A DNA stretch of 64,000 nt from contig NZ_WWCP01000021.1 in the NCBI RefSeq assembly GCF_009857505.1, positions 1 through 64,000 on the forward strand. Reading direction: 5' to 3'. Both the position numbers and the translations under genes were made by a program. The notes below the pieces were generated by a model, which was not told where the DNA came from, searched no databases, and worked only from the letters and a program-made list of their open reading frames with translations. Positions 63,607 to 64,000 of this stretch are shown here, piece after piece. This DNA is from Duganella lactea. GTDB lineage: Bacteria > Pseudomonadota > Gammaproteobacteria > Burkholderiales > Burkholderiaceae_D. Within the stretch, counting starts at the first letter, position 1, and every line of letters starts with the position of its first letter.

Positions 63607-64000
63607 ATGCTCAATTATGCCTACCCCCGCAGCCGTTTCGAGCCAACCGTCTTGGTGGACCTGAACGCCAAGGCCGAGCGCGAGCGGCTGTCCAAGTCTG
63701 CTCTGAAGGGCTTTTTCAAGCTGGCCGCCACCTGGAAGGTGCGCGATGAGGATGCGCGCCAACTGCTCGGCGGCCTGTCCAACAGCGCCTACTACGACTG
63801 GAAGAAAAATCCGGAACGCACGCTGGAAGTCGACTGCATCACGCGCATTTCCTACCTGCTGGGCATCTACAAGGCGTTGCACATCATCTACGGCGACCAG
63901 CTCGCCGACGAGTGGATCAGCCTGCCCAACAACAATCAAATCTTCGAAGGCCGCACGCCGCTGGCCTACATGCTGGGCGGCGGCCTGATTGCCATGCAAA
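63607..64000 (+). CDS. MbcA/ParS/Xre-type antitoxin (DUF2384), cut by window end
   Basis: ATG 63607 with CCGGAGGAT upstream. The visible 131 residues (MLNYAYPRSRFEPTVLVDLNAK...) contain an Xre-like helix-turn-helix (~50-90; WKVRDEDARQLLGGLSNSAYYDWKKNP; DCITRISYLLGIYKALHIIYG) followed by the start of the toxin-binding domain (NNNQIFEGRTPLAYMLGGGLIAMQ). The partner is usually a RES-domain NAD-degrading toxin downstream, outside the window. The last codons are missing. Confidence 0.88.
   Translation, partial: MLNYAYPRSRFEPTVLVDLNAKAERERLSKSALKGFFKLAATWKVRDEDARQLLGGLSNSAYYDWKKNPERTLEVDCITRISYLLGIYKALHIIYGDQLADEWISLPNNNQIFEGRTPLAYMLGGGLIAMQ

Overview
The window is high-GC DNA with mostly short intergenic gaps. 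It carries a typical betaproteobacterial housekeeping set: a lolC-lolD-tatD run, a COG4255 gene coupled to recJ, dnaQ next to rnhA, thyA-folA, and TonB uptake. I infer an Oxalobacteraceae-like organism (Duganella/Massilia type) from recalled protein similarity and gene order. No database search was possible. No rRNA or CRISPR array was seen.

Left end (1-1.5 kb): remnant of a genomic island at the 3' end of a tRNA-Val(CAC). It holds the end of an IS5-like element cutting a sensor-kinase gene, an orphan 95-aa gene, and a 5'-truncated tyrosine integrase whose stop codon lies 17 bases from the tRNA. From 1.5 to 10.3 kb: core genes (dnaQ, rnhA, a SAM methyltransferase, gloB, aceB with a divergent LysR regulator, a cold-shock gene, an Hpt protein, upp, an AidB-like acyl-CoA dehydrogenase).

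10.4-24.4 kb: a coupled pair of beta-oxidation homologues (thiolase and crotonase folds) in which the catalytic residues are replaced. These are followed by c-di-GMP/HDOD signalling genes, an MFS transporter, aroC, a response regulator-DUF3369-GGDEF-EAL protein, a CBS protein, a Cys/Met-metabolism PLP-fold protein without its PLP lysine, an alpha/beta hydrolase and a YihY membrane protein. 24.5-38.4 kb: a long plus-strand run with wrbA, DUF2069, a GlcD-type oxidoreductase, a DUF4124 protein, an FtsX-type permease with an AttH-like lipocalin protein, an MsbA-like exporter, threonine aldolase, an RhlE helicase, thyA, a hydrolase, folA and DUF4337.

38.4-46.6 kb: an arginine/lysine/ornithine-type decarboxylase preceded by an Arg-rich 53-codon leader ORF and a terminator-like hairpin; a secreted intradiol dioxygenase homologue; and a Cpx-like cluster (Spy/CpxP-like gene divergent from a regulator-sensor pair) with two perfect GTAAA-N5-GTAAA boxes in the shared promoter region. 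A small plus-strand gene, dcd and a hydrolase follow. 46.7-56.9 kb, minus strand: comEC, a TonB receptor, a GT-C type membrane protein, tatD, lolD, lolC.

57-60.8 kb: an accessory islet with a mazEF-type toxin-antitoxin pair, a CxxC mini-protein, a P-loop kinase-like gene frameshifted at a C9 tract, two hypothetical genes sharing a duplicated leader, and a HEPN-like gene. 60.8-64 kb: COG4255-recJ, then the start of an Xre/MbcA/ParS-type antitoxin gene with a clear promoter/operator, cut by the window end.
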